From: Bacteroidales bacterium | GTDB taxonomy: Bacteria > Bacteroidota > Bacteroidia > Bacteroidales > F082 | Length of the DNA stretch: 24,914 nt | Assembly (NCBI GenBank): GCA_017508895.1 | Contig: JAFWRA010000182.1 | Location: forward strand, 1 to 24,914 | Reading direction: 5' to 3' | The notes under the pieces: generated by a model | The model's input: only the letters and a program-made list of their open reading frames with translations | What the model was told of the DNA's origin: nothing | Database searches by the model: none | Program-made: the position numbers and the translations under genes | Shown: positions 14,503-22,050 of the stretch, one piece after another | Numbering within the stretch: the first letter of the stretch is position 1 | Layout: each line of letters opens with the position of its first letter

Positions 14503-15381
14503 TTATGACGAAAGGCGCTCCAAAGTGTTCAAAACAAGTTTCTTGACAAAGGGATGGTAGTCTTTTGAAAACTTTTCGGTGACGCGGTTGGCGACCACGA
14601 CACAGATGGTCATACAATTGTGACCCATCATCTTGCCGAGGCCATAGAGCGCGGACGATTCCATCTCGAAGTTGCACACGCGCCATCCTTGGTAGTTGAA
14701 CGCTTCAATCTTTCTGTTGTTCTCGGGATAGGCGAGATGCATCCTCAAAGTGCGGCCTTGCGGACCGTAGAAACCAGGTGCTGTGGCGGTCACTCCATGG
14801 TAGTAGCCTTGTGCTAGACGATCTAACAACTCTTTTGATCCTTCCACGGCATAGGGCAGAGGCAGGTCTTTTGGGTAGTTCATTTGCTCGATGAAGGCAT
14901 CGCGTAAGGCAATCTCGTTCACTTCCTTATGTTTTTCATAAAAATACAGCAAGCCGTCCAAGCCGATGGCATAACGTGTAGCTATATAACTTTCATCGAT
15001 TTCAATGTCGGGCTGCAAGGCTCCGCATGTGCCAAGGCGAATAAGGTTCAGAGCGCGATGCTCTTCCTTGGGCATTCTCGTTTTCAGGTCGATATTGGCC
15101 AACGCATCGAGCTCGTTCATTACGATGTCGAGGTTGTCGGTGCCCATGCCCGTGCTGAGTACGGTGATACGTTTGCCGTTGAAATAGCCCGTACGTGTGA
15201 CGAGTTCGCGGTTTTGTCGAGCCACCTCAATTTTGTCGAAAAAAGAAGCGATCATGTCGACACGGCCGGGGTCTCCAACCAGGATGACATCATCGGCTAT
15301 TTGGTCTGGATGGAGATTCAAGTGATATATGGCGCCTTCATTGTTGAGGACAAGCTGTGATGCAGGAATGGGTTGATTCAT
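14503..15381 (-). CDS. Nucleoside phosphorylase (PNP/UDP family, uridine phosphorylase-like)
   Basis: This protein of about 292 residues belongs to the PNP/UDP phosphorylase superfamily, which splits nucleosides with phosphate into base and ribose-1-phosphate. Visible motifs are the phosphate-binding VGDPGRVDMIASFF, STGMGTDNLDIV, RLGTCGALQ, TATAPGFYGPQGR and the ribose-binding FEMESSALYGL. The pattern is nearest uridine phosphorylase, but substrate cannot be fixed by eye. I chose the ATG at 15381 (MNQPIPASQLVLN). A start at 15426 would add 15 residues with no family look, although the promoter at 15470 allows both. The downstream 60 bases before the stop-side spacer show only a weak hairpin. 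Confidence 0.88.
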   Translation of the reverse strand: MNQPIPASQLVLNNEGAIYHLNLHPDQIADDVILVGDPGRVDMIASFFDKIEVARQNRELVTRTGYFNGKRITVLSTGMGTDNLDIVMNELDALANIDLKTRMPKEEHRALNLIRLGTCGALQPDIEIDESYIATRYAIGLDGLLYFYEKHKEVNEIALRDAFIEQMNYPKDLPLPYAVEGSKELLDRLAQGYYHGVTATAPGFYGPQGRTLRMHLAYPENNRKIEAFNYQGWRVCNFEMESSALYGLGKMMGHNCMTICVVVANRVTEKFSKDYHPFVKKLVLNTLERLSS

Positions 15382-15469
15382 GTCTTTTTCTTTATAATAG
15401 GTTGAAATACCCCGCTTTGATCTCATCGATTTTTAGGTTTTGGCGGAGCCAATCTCAAATTTGAGGGCG

Positions 15470-15477
15470 CAAAGATA
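15470..15477 (-). promoter_or_regulatory. -7 element for the nucleoside phosphorylase gene
   Basis: On the minus strand this reads TATCTTTG, an exact TAnnTTTG match, giving a leader of about 80 bases to the chosen ATG. It lies back to back with the cinA promoter. Confidence 0.6.
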
Positions 15478-15527
15478 CGAAATAATTTGAAATAACGTTT
15501 TTTTTCCAACGATAGTCGAAAATGGCC

Positions 15528-15535
15528 TATCTTTG
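15528..15535 (+). promoter_or_regulatory. -7 element for cinA
   Basis: TATCTTTG, an exact TAnnTTTG match, lies 17 bases before the cinA ATG. No convincing -33 is visible in the T-rich tract upstream. Confidence 0.6.
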
Positions 15536-15552
15536 CACAAATTTGAATCAAT

Positions 15553-16815
15553 ATGAAAGAATTGGTCATAAAAAATATCTCAATTGGTGATGAATTACTT
15601 ATCGGTCAAGTGATTAATACGAATGCAGCTTGGCTTGGCGAACATCTTTCAGAAGCGGGTTTTCAGCTGGATTCCGTATTAACCATCGGTGATTCCGAAA
15701 GAGCCATCCTTGATGCATTTGATGCTTGTATGGATGCTGAATTGGTTTTGGTGACGGGTGGTTTGGGCCCCACTGCCGATGATATCACGAAACCGACAGT
15801 TTGCAAGTTTTTTGATACCGAGCTGGAGTTTTGTCAGGCTGCATACGACAATGTGCTCTCTCTATTTAAGCGTCGTGGCTTTCAGATGAGTGAGCGCAAC
15901 CGCAGTCAGGCTATGCTGCCAAAATCTTGCGTATATATTCCGAATACTTATGGTACTGCACCCTGCATGTGGCTGGAAAAGAAGGGCGTAGTATTTGTGT
16001 TCATGCCAGGTGTCCCATTCGAGATGAAGGGGATTTTCACGGATGAATTGTTGCCTCGTATCAAGGCAAGATTTCACTCGGTACCCTATGAGAAGCGTGT
16101 TATCATGACTACTGGCATCGGCGAGTCGTTTTTGGCCGACCGTATCAAGGAATGGGAAGAAGCCTTGCCCGGTTTTCTTTCCTTGGCCTACCTTCCTCAG
16201 TATGGCATGGTGCGTTTGCGTTTAAGTGGTAGTCATGAGGATGCCGACTTGCTTCATGTGACCTTGGACGACCAAGTCAAGAAGTTGACACAATTGATTC
16301 CTGAGTACATCTTTTCCATGCAGGACCAACCCATCGAACGAACGGTTTTCGATTTATTAATTAATAATGAAATGACGTTCGCTTCGGCTGAGAGTTGTAC
16401 GGGAGGAAACATCGCTCATGTCATCACGTTGATACCTGGAAGCTCAGATGTGTTTAAGGGGACGGCGGTGACTTACGCCACTCCGATGAAGACGAAAGTG
16501 TTGGGAGTGCCCGCCGAGTTGATAGAAAAGCATGGTGTCGTAAGTCAGAAAGTTGTTGAAAGCATGGCAGAAAGCGTTCGCAACTTGATGGAGGCTGATT
16601 TTGGTGTTGCAACGACGGGTGTTGCTGGTCCGAGTGGCGGCACAGAGGAAAATCCAATTGGCACGGTATGGATTGGTTTGGCTTCGCCTTCTGGTGTCGT
16701 TTCCAAACGCTTCAACTTCGGCAAAGACCGCGAGAATGTCATTAATCGTGCGACAATTGCGGCGTATGAGATGCTTCGGGAGTGCATCTTGACCTATGCC
16801 CCTCGAGGGCAATAA
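15553..16815 (+). CDS. cinA: CinA-like protein / nicotinamide-nucleotide amidase
   Basis: This 420-residue two-domain protein has an N-terminal MoCF-like domain of the CinA type (residues 1-170: ISIGDELLIGQVINTNAAWL, VLVTGGLGPTADD). After a linker comes the C-terminal NMN amidase domain (about 265-415), with SAESCTGG at 278-285, ITLIPGSSDVFKG, and TTGVAGPSGGTEENPIGTVW. CinA proteins recycle nicotinamide mononucleotide to nicotinate mononucleotide and hydrolyse ADP-ribose in pyridine-nucleotide salvage; the older competence name reflects induction in other species. Both domains are full length. It starts 17 bases after a good -7 element. The downstream spacer to gldB holds a GC-rich mini-hairpin. 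Confidence 0.95.
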   Translation: MKELVIKNISIGDELLIGQVINTNAAWLGEHLSEAGFQLDSVLTIGDSERAILDAFDACMDAELVLVTGGLGPTADDITKPTVCKFFDTELEFCQAAYDNVLSLFKRRGFQMSERNRSQAMLPKSCVYIPNTYGTAPCMWLEKKGVVFVFMPGVPFEMKGIFTDELLPRIKARFHSVPYEKRVIMTTGIGESFLADRIKEWEEALPGFLSLAYLPQYGMVRLRLSGSHEDADLLHVTLDDQVKKLTQLIPEYIFSMQDQPIERTVFDLLINNEMTFASAESCTGGNIAHVITLIPGSSDVFKGTAVTYATPMKTKVLGVPAELIEKHGVVSQKVVESMAESVRNLMEADFGVATTGVAGPSGGTEENPIGTVWIGLASPSGVVSKRFNFGKDRENVINRATIAAYEMLRECILTYAPRGQ

Positions 16816-16860
16816 TCAGGAAGCAGGTGACTCAAGTCTTGTTTCATAATAGAGTAACAA

Positions 16861-16882
16861 TTCAAGCCCCTTAGGGGCGATA
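16861..16882. repeat. Short hairpin repeat GCCCC-TTA-GGGGC
   Basis: GCCCC (16866-16870) pairs with GGGGC (16874-16878) around TTA in an AT-rich spacer, flanked by TTCAA and GATAG. It resembles the AGCCCCnnnGGGGCGA interspersed repeat that I associate with Bacteroidota genomes. No T-tract follows, so it is not a typical terminator. Confidence 0.55.
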
Positions 16883-16893
16883 GATCATATAAT

Positions 16894-17901
16894 ATGAAAA
16901 CCTTAACATCCACCCTAATCCTACTCAGTCTCTTCTTAATCCTGTCATCTTGTCAGGAAGAAAAGCCAGCCTATAAGTTGAAATTGAACGTAAAGACAGA
17001 GCCTTATGACTTAGAGTTCGACCGATATGAAGAGGTGCTCTTCAACCTTGATACAGCCAATTTCCAAATGGAATTGATGAAGATACAAGATCGTTATCGT
17101 GTGTTTCTTAATGGCAATCTCAACGATCCTGATGCGGTGCAATACCTGAAAGATTTTGCCACCGACCCATTCAGCATCGCTTTGTATCAAAAGGTGGAAG
17201 TGGCTTTCCCTGACTTGAAAGAAGTGGAGCCAATAGTGGAAGAGGTTTTTGCCCATTTTCACTACTATTATCCCGAAATTGAACTTCCTAAAAAGGTGTT
17301 TACCTGCATCACAGGTATTCATCCTGACGAGCCGCCGGTACTGATTATTGACAATCAGTTGGTGATCTCTTTGGACTGGTATCTTGATGACGAGGAGGTT
17401 TATGACCAGATTGGGATGCCCAGATATATGTCGTTGCGTAGGAATGTCGCGACTTTGTCCAAAGAAGTGGCAGAGCAGCTATATATGTATTATCTATACG
17501 AATGGCGTAAACAGGGACAAATTGTGGGTGAAATGGTGTTTTATGGACGCCGTAATTTTTTCGTAGAGGCGATGTGCCCTGAGATTCCCGACAGTATTTT
17601 GCTGGGTTATTCACAAAACCAGTGGCGTTGGGCTGTGGAGAACGAAGGTCAGGTTTGGGCTGACATTGTAGGCAACCGCCGCTTATATGATACGAGTTTG
17701 GATGCTTATAGGATGTTTTTCGGTGACGGCCCTTTCACCCAAGTCTATAGCAACGATGCCCCTTCACGTTTGGGTGAGTTTTTTGGATTGAATATAGTTC
17801 GCTCTTATGTGTCAAATCATGAGTGTAGCCTCACACAACTGATGGATAGGAAAGATTTACAGAATATTTTCCAAGATTCGGGTTATAAGCCAAAGAAGTA
17901 A
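16894..17901 (+). CDS. gldB: Gliding motility / T9SS lipoprotein GldB
   Basis: This 335-residue lipoprotein has the signal MKTLTSTLILLSLFLILSS followed by Cys20. The N-terminal part contains the YDLEFDRYEEVLFNLD stretch, and the C-terminal half has the RLGEFFGLNIVRSYV block typical of GldB, whose C-terminal region resembles DUF2268-type Zn-peptidase folds. No intact HExxH is visible: the matching area reads SKEVAEQLYMYYLYEW. In Flavobacterium johnsoniae GldB is required for gliding; its biochemical role is unknown. It lies downstream of cinA and a small repeat, not next to gldD-gldE, so the window holds two separate gld loci. The assignment rests on sequence pattern, and I am fairly sure of it. 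Confidence 0.82.
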   Translation: MKTLTSTLILLSLFLILSSCQEEKPAYKLKLNVKTEPYDLEFDRYEEVLFNLDTANFQMELMKIQDRYRVFLNGNLNDPDAVQYLKDFATDPFSIALYQKVEVAFPDLKEVEPIVEEVFAHFHYYYPEIELPKKVFTCITGIHPDEPPVLIIDNQLVISLDWYLDDEEVYDQIGMPRYMSLRRNVATLSKEVAEQLYMYYLYEWRKQGQIVGEMVFYGRRNFFVEAMCPEIPDSILLGYSQNQWRWAVENEGQVWADIVGNRRLYDTSLDAYRMFFGDGPFTQVYSNDAPSRLGEFFGLNIVRSYVSNHECSLTQLMDRKDLQNIFQDSGYKPKK

Positions 17902-17917
17902 TAATCAGAAATATATC

Positions 17918-17959
17918 CGACAGCAAACGACAACAAACGACTACTGTCGACAACAAACG
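17918..17959. repeat. 10-base tandem repeat, four units
   Basis: Consecutive decamers read CGACAGCAAA, CGACAACAAA, CGACTACTGT and CGACAACAAA, followed by CG. The first CGACAG and the third-unit CTGTCG are also inverted repeats. The array lies in the 126-base spacer before the YifB gene. Confidence 0.75.
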
Positions 17960-18027
17960 TTTATTCAACGGCTTAGTCTTGACAGACTTTGCATCTTTGC
18001 GGCATAAAACTTTAAATACTAAGAATT

Positions 18028-19560
18028 ATGCTAGTAAAGACATTTGGATGTGCCCTTTTCGGCATCGACGCGATTCAAGTCACCATCGAGGTGAACATCG
18101 GCAGAGGCATCAATTTCTTTCTTGTCGGGCTGCCCGACAATGCGGTGAAGGAAAGCCATCAACGTATCGTTTCTGCCATCATCAATTTGGGGTATTATTA
18201 CCCTCACAAAAAGATTGTCATCAATATGGCTCCTGCCGACATCCGCAAGGAAGGCTCGGCCTATGACCTGCCGATTGCCATCGGAATTATGGCAGCTTCC
18301 GAGCAGGTCAATTCCGACTTGTTGGAGCAATTCGTTATTATGGGCGAGTTGTCTCTAGACGGTACGCTCAATCCTATAAAAGGTGCGTTGCCTATAGCCA
18401 TCAAAGCAAAGCAAGACGGCTTTAGAGGACTTATCATTCCTAAGGAAAACGCCCGCGAAGCAGCTGTGGTGGAAGGCCTGGAGGTGTATGGCGTGGGAGA
18501 CATCCACGATGTGGTTTCAATTCTCAATGGCGAGGATAAGATAAAACCAGTGAAAATCGATGGGCTTGATGGTGATCAGGTGGGTGACTATCAATTCGAT
18601 TTCAGCGATGTAAAGGGCCAAGAGAACATCAAGCGAGCCTTGGAGATTGCGGCTGCTGGCGGACACAATGTCATCCTTATCGGGCCTCCTGGTAGCGGCA
18701 AGACCATGTTAGCCAAGCGCATGCCCACCATCCTGCCACCTTTGACTATGGCTGAAGCCCTTGAAACCACAAAAATCCATTCTGTTGCGGGATTGATTGG
18801 CCGTAATGCCGCGTTAGTGCGTACGAGACCATTCCGGAGCCCGCACCACACCATTAGCGATGCTGGTTTAGTGGGCGGTGGCACATATCCACAACCTGGT
18901 GAGATATCACTTGCACATAACGGTGTGCTCTTTCTTGACGAGCTCCCTGAATTCAAACGTACTGTCCTCGAAGTGATGCGTCAACCGATGGAGGATAGGA
19001 TAGTAACGATTTCACGAGCCAAGATGACCGTTGACTTCCCTGCCAATTTCATGATGGTGGCGGCTATGAATCCCTGCCCCTGTGGCTATTACAACCATCC
19101 TGATAAGGAGTGCACCTGCAAGCCAGGTATGGTGCAACAGTACCTTAATCGCATCAGTGGGCCTTTGATGGATCGCATCGATCTGCATGTCGAAGTCGTG
19201 CCAGTCGCCTATAAGGATTTATCATCGAAGAGCAGCGGTGAGCCAAGTGCAGTGGTGCGCGAGCGTGTCATCAAGGCAAGGAAGATACAGGAGGAACGCT
19301 ATGCCGAATATCCCACCATCCATGCCAATGCACAAATGACCTCGCAACTCATCCAGAAATACTGCGAGTTAGACGAGGGTTGTCGCACTATCTTGAAAAA
19401 TGCCATGAATCGCCTTGGACTCTCGGCTCGTGCATACGATAGAATCCTAAAAGTATCCCGTACCATCGCCGACCTTGATGGCAGCGAGAACATCCAAACA
19501 GGACATCTCGCCGAGGCAATTAACTATAGGAGTTTGGATAGGGACAATTGGGGGAGTTGA
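18028..19560 (+). CDS. YifB/ComM-family Mg-chelatase-like AAA+ ATPase
   Basis: This 510-residue protein has an N-terminal ribosomal S5 domain 2-like region (about 1-170: MLVKTFGCALFGIDA, NMAPADIRKEGSAYDLPIA, GELSLDGTLNPIKGALP). The AAA+ domain follows, with Walker A GPPGSGKTM at 219-227 and Walker B LFLDE with D304-E305. A Cys-rich insert starts near residue 348 (NPCPCGYY, then CTCKPG), and a C-terminal lid contains LSARAYDRILKVSRTIADL. ComM in Vibrio and relatives is a hexameric helicase that drives branch migration during natural transformation; a competence role is not shown here. A single base separates its TGA from the next ATG. An imperfect -7 element (CATCTTTG) sits at 17992. Confidence 0.95.
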   Translation: MLVKTFGCALFGIDAIQVTIEVNIGRGINFFLVGLPDNAVKESHQRIVSAIINLGYYYPHKKIVINMAPADIRKEGSAYDLPIAIGIMAASEQVNSDLLEQFVIMGELSLDGTLNPIKGALPIAIKAKQDGFRGLIIPKENAREAAVVEGLEVYGVGDIHDVVSILNGEDKIKPVKIDGLDGDQVGDYQFDFSDVKGQENIKRALEIAAAGGHNVILIGPPGSGKTMLAKRMPTILPPLTMAEALETTKIHSVAGLIGRNAALVRTRPFRSPHHTISDAGLVGGGTYPQPGEISLAHNGVLFLDELPEFKRTVLEVMRQPMEDRIVTISRAKMTVDFPANFMMVAAMNPCPCGYYNHPDKECTCKPGMVQQYLNRISGPLMDRIDLHVEVVPVAYKDLSSKSSGEPSAVVRERVIKARKIQEERYAEYPTIHANAQMTSQLIQKYCELDEGCRTILKNAMNRLGLSARAYDRILKVSRTIADLDGSENIQTGHLAEAINYRSLDRDNWGS

Positions 19561-19561
19561 T

Positions 19562-20023
19562 ATGGACTATTATCAGGGAAGTCTTAGACAATATGCTGAG
19601 GAATTGTTGGCAAAGGGAAGGGGCAATGGGCAAATGGTCATAGTTGCACAACTTGATGATGCAATTATAAAAGATATGAACAAAAAAGGTGTTGCCTTGC
19701 AATCTGATTCAATCGTGGTGACACAGCAAGCCGTGTTCAAATATGCGCATCATCCTAAGTCAAAAAAAGGAGCGGTAATCCCGATAGAGCAATATGATTT
19801 GATAGAAAATGCATTAAAAACTCCATTGCACATCTATGAAGATACTGCTCAGAAAGAGCTTGTTTATGTGTTCACTCATCCTTTCGAACAAAGTAAACTA
19901 GTGAAAGTCGTTGTGCATCCAAACTTTAGGTTGAATGGGAAAACCATCATTAATGCAGCAAAATCTTGGGGATTTGTTAGTATAGAGTCTCTTGAGAACC
20001 CTCAATTTGTGCTTATAAAATAA
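19562..20023 (+). CDS. Orphan protein resembling phage/toxin PBECR-type nuclease domain
   Basis: This 153-residue protein starts at ATG 19562, one base after the yifB stop; a longer in-frame version would run back into yifB in another frame and is not credible. I do not recognise it firmly. The C-terminal 100 residues show the pattern SIVVTQQAVFKYAHH, then IPIEQYDLIENALKTPLHIYED, then LVYVFTHPF, then KVVVHPNFRLNGKTI. That suggests the PBECR (Barnase-EndoU-ColicinE5/D-RelE-like) nucleases found at the ends of phage MuF proteins and polymorphic toxins. Catalytic residues are not assigned. Codons are noticeably more A/T-ending than in yifB. There is no signal peptide and no neighbouring immunity or antitoxin gene. 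The stop codon overlaps a terminator hairpin. A harmless conserved orphan is possible. Confidence 0.6.
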   Translation: MDYYQGSLRQYAEELLAKGRGNGQMVIVAQLDDAIIKDMNKKGVALQSDSIVVTQQAVFKYAHHPKSKKGAVIPIEQYDLIENALKTPLHIYEDTAQKELVYVFTHPFEQSKLVKVVVHPNFRLNGKTIINAAKSWGFVSIESLENPQFVLIK

Positions 20024-20047
20024 GAGAGCGATTGAAATCGCTCTCTT
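20022..20047. terminator. Bidirectional hairpin terminator
   Basis: An 11-bp perfect stem (20022-20032 with 20037-20047, core AGAGAGCGAT) closes on a TGAA loop. It overlaps the TAA of the plus-strand orphan gene. On the minus strand it is followed by TTATTTTAT, serving the tRNA-like RNA. Confidence 0.85.
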
Positions 20048-20050
20048 TGA

Positions 20051-20125
20051 ACTGGCGGTCGGAGTTGAACCGACAATAATCTCACCTTAATGGCGTGAAG
20101 CTACCCGTTGCGGTCATCGACCAGT
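20051..20125 (-). ncRNA. tRNA-like small RNA (aberrant or decayed tRNA)
   Basis: The minus strand holds a 75-base unit, normal tRNA size. The T-arm is perfect: GTCGG-TTCAACT-CCGAC, with a canonical TTCRANY loop. The acceptor 5' ACTGGTC and 3' CGCCAGT give five Watson-Crick pairs, one G-U and one C-C mismatch. A D-loop-like GCAACGGGTAGC is present. Against a normal tRNA: no U8, a weak D-stem, and an anticodon stem TTCAC/GTGAG that encloses a 9-base loop (GCCATTAAG) with no T33, so no anticodon can be assigned. No CCA is encoded. A near-ideal promoter and a strong terminator bracket it, so it looks transcribed. It could be a decayed tRNA, a non-decoding tRNA-like RNA or an unusual tRNA. Confidence 0.55.
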
Positions 20126-20137
20126 ATTTCATTGCTG

Positions 20138-20167
20138 CAAAAGTACACATTTTTCGTGAAAGAGCAA
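20138..20167 (-). promoter_or_regulatory. Promoter for the tRNA-like RNA
   Basis: On the minus strand, TTG (complement of 20165-20167), 19 bases, then TACTTTTG (complement of 20138-20145) match both Bacteroidota elements. Predicted start is near 20131, about 6 bases before the tRNA-like 5' end. Confidence 0.75.
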
Positions 20168-20205
20168 GTGTTGAATATAAATAAACTCAAAATATTTGTT
20201 TTTAC

Positions 20206-20234
20206 TTGAATTAGTGTCAAAATGTGTAACTTTG
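20206..20234 (+). promoter_or_regulatory. Promoter for bcp operon
   Basis: TTG (20206-20208), an 18-base spacer and TAACTTTG (20227-20234, exact TAnnTTTG) lie 26 bases before the ATG at 20260. It is divergent from the promoter of the tRNA-like RNA. Confidence 0.75.
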
Positions 20235-20259
20235 CACACACGAACAATACATACAAACT

Positions 20260-20703
20260 ATGCTACAAAAAGGAACGAAAGCCCCTTACTTTGAAGGGCA
20301 AGACGAAAACGGCAACTTTGTCAAACTGACGGATTTCGCCGGAAAGAAACTGGTGCTTTATTTCTATCCCAAGGACAGCACTCCAGGCTGCACCGCCGAG
20401 GCCTGCGACCTTCGTGACAACTATGAGCGTTTTTTAGCATTGGGCTATAATGTGCTGGGCGTCAGCCGTGATAGTGCCAAGTCGCATCAGAACTTCATCG
20501 CCAAATATAACCTGCCTTTCCATCTCATCGCCGACACTGATTTGACTATCCTGAAAGCCTACGAGGCTTGGGGTGAGAAGAAGATGTACGGCAAGGTGAC
20601 CGAAGGAACGCTGCGCACTACCTACGTCATTGATGAACAAGGTGTTATCGTTGATGCCATAGGCAAGGTGGACACGAAGAACCATACGGCACAAATACTT
20701 TAA
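20260..20703 (+). CDS. bcp: Thioredoxin-dependent thiol peroxidase (Bcp-type peroxiredoxin)
   Basis: This 147-residue peroxiredoxin of the AhpC/TSA BCP group reduces H2O2 and organic peroxides with thioredoxin as donor. The active-site block PKDSTPGCTAEACDLRD holds the peroxidatic Cys44 and, five residues on, Cys49, the usual resolving Cys of atypical 2-Cys Bcp. The conserved YFYP precedes it, and an Arg lies in the LRTTYVID strand. Length is standard. It heads a tight plus-strand run: phzF-like begins 3 bases after its stop. It has its own promoter. The last residues (NHTAQIL) match the family end, so it is complete. Confidence 0.95.
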   Translation: MLQKGTKAPYFEGQDENGNFVKLTDFAGKKLVLYFYPKDSTPGCTAEACDLRDNYERFLALGYNVLGVSRDSAKSHQNFIAKYNLPFHLIADTDLTILKAYEAWGEKKMYGKVTEGTLRTTYVIDEQGVIVDAIGKVDTKNHTAQIL

Positions 20704-20706
20704 GTC

Positions 20707-21543
20707 ATGAGATATTACGTTGTTGATGCCTTTACCGACCAACCCTTCGGCGGCAATCCCGCAGGTGTGGTGCTGCTCGAAACAGAACAGTTCCCCGAAG
20801 AGAAACTGATGCTGCAAATCGCTGCCGAGTTGCGCTATTCGGAGACAGCTTTCATTAGGCGACACTCCGATAAGGAGTTTACTATCCGGTATTTCACCCC
20901 AAAAGCCGAGGTTGAGCTATGTGGTCACGCCACCATAGCCTCATTCTATTTGTTGCACCATGAAGGTTTGGCTTCGGGGACTTGCCTTTGCCATACGCTT
21001 GCTGGCGATTTACGCGTCGAAGCAGGGGAGAGGGTGATGATGCAGATGGCTATGCCGCGTATTGTGGCTACTGTCGAAGAAACGGAAGAAATCTATAAGG
21101 CATTGGGCGTCAATGATTATCATCCCGTTATGCCTATACAAATTGCCTACTCGGGCCTTCCCGATTTGATGATTCCCTTGCCCGATGTGGACACCTTGCA
21201 GGCCTTGAATCCCGACATGGAAGCTATCACTGCCATTACCAAGAAATATGATGCGGTCAGTTTCCATGTCTTTGCCTTCGCCAACGACAGCTACACAGCC
21301 CATGTCCGCGACTTCGGGCCTTTGTACGGTGTGCCTGAGGAATCGGCCACTGGCACCGCCAACGCTGCCTTGACCTTCTATCTGCAACATAACGGATGCC
21401 TTGGCGCAGAAGCAGAATGTGCCTTCATGCAAGGTGAGGCAATGGGTCGGCCCTCCGTTGTTGCGACGCGTATCGACAAAGATGGTGCTATCTATGTGGG
21501 CGGCACGGCCGCGATTGTGGCGAAAGGAGAATTGTGTGTTTAG
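20707..21543 (+). CDS. PhzF-family isomerase/epimerase-like protein
   Basis: This 278-residue protein has the PhzF two-lobe diaminopimelate-epimerase-like fold. It shows the N-terminal VDAFTDQPFGGNPAGVV, the catalytic Glu46 in RYSETAF, the block FTPKAEVELCGHATIA (about 59-74), and the C-terminal EESATGTANAAL. Family members catalyse isomerisations, as PhzF does in phenazine synthesis, but most bacterial homologues have no known substrate and no phenazine genes are near. Start ATG is 3 bases after bcp and its stop is 3 bases before the next ATG, so all three genes should be one operon. Confidence 0.9.
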   Translation: MRYYVVDAFTDQPFGGNPAGVVLLETEQFPEEKLMLQIAAELRYSETAFIRRHSDKEFTIRYFTPKAEVELCGHATIASFYLLHHEGLASGTCLCHTLAGDLRVEAGERVMMQMAMPRIVATVEETEEIYKALGVNDYHPVMPIQIAYSGLPDLMIPLPDVDTLQALNPDMEAITAITKKYDAVSFHVFAFANDSYTAHVRDFGPLYGVPEESATGTANAALTFYLQHNGCLGAEAECAFMQGEAMGRPSVVATRIDKDGAIYVGGTAAIVAKGELCV

Positions 21544-21546
21544 TTT

Positions 21547-22041
21547 ATGTCGGAGCTGAAAACCATATTGTCAGGCAGAATTAGTGGAGGCGATGCTCGA
21601 GCCTTGGCTGGAGGCAGCTTTAAGGAGGAACTGTTTCAGCTGCTTTTCGATGAAGACAAGCGTACTTCCGACAATGCCGCTTGGGTGTTGACGCACCTTC
21701 CCAAAACCGCAGATGCCTGGTTGGCCGAGCATCAAAACACCCTCATTGATGAAGCCATGCGCACCACCAGCACCACGAAACGCCGCCTTATCATGAACCT
21801 GTTGGAAAGAACTCCCTTTGAGGCCGACAGCATCCGCACTGACTTCCTCGATTTCTGCTTCAACGCCATGCTCTCCGATGAACCCATCGGCGTGAAGTCA
21901 TTGGCCATCAAGTTGACTTATGCGCAAAGCAAATACTACCCTGAACTGCTCGAAGAGTTCAACACGGCACTCCAGATGATGGAACCCGAGGTGCTGCCGG
22001 CCGCGTTGAAACATATTAGGGGAAAGATGCTGAAAAAATGA
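21547..22041 (+). CDS. Helical protein of unknown function, HEAT-like
   Basis: I do not recognise a named family. The 164-residue protein is mostly amphipathic helices of 15-20 residues (e.g. FKEELFQLLFDEDKRTSDNAA, KRRLIMNLLERTPF, VKSLAIKLTYAQSKYYPELL), in a spacing that suggests HEAT- or armadillo-type helical pairs. No signal peptide, membrane segment or catalytic motif is seen. It sits 3 bases after the PhzF gene and before a REP-like hairpin, and shares the codon style of its neighbours, so it looks like a resident conserved gene. A scaffold or protein-binding role would be inference only. Confidence 0.8.
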   Translation: MSELKTILSGRISGGDARALAGGSFKEELFQLLFDEDKRTSDNAAWVLTHLPKTADAWLAEHQNTLIDEAMRTTSTTKRRLIMNLLERTPFEADSIRTDFLDFCFNAMLSDEPIGVKSLAIKLTYAQSKYYPELLEEFNTALQMMEPEVLPAALKHIRGKMLKK

Positions 22042-22050
22042 TCCATTGTA

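Noticed and set aside
19475..19561. N-terminal extension of the PBECR-like orphan into yifB
   Set aside because: The extension overlaps the conserved yifB C-terminus in another frame; the ATG at 19562 directly after the yifB stop is far more natural.
20051..20125. Calling a normal tRNA-Asn or tRNA-Met/Ile from ATT or CAT in the loop
   Set aside because: The 9-base loop lacks T33 and neither triplet lands in the proper place, so an amino-acid identity would be invented.
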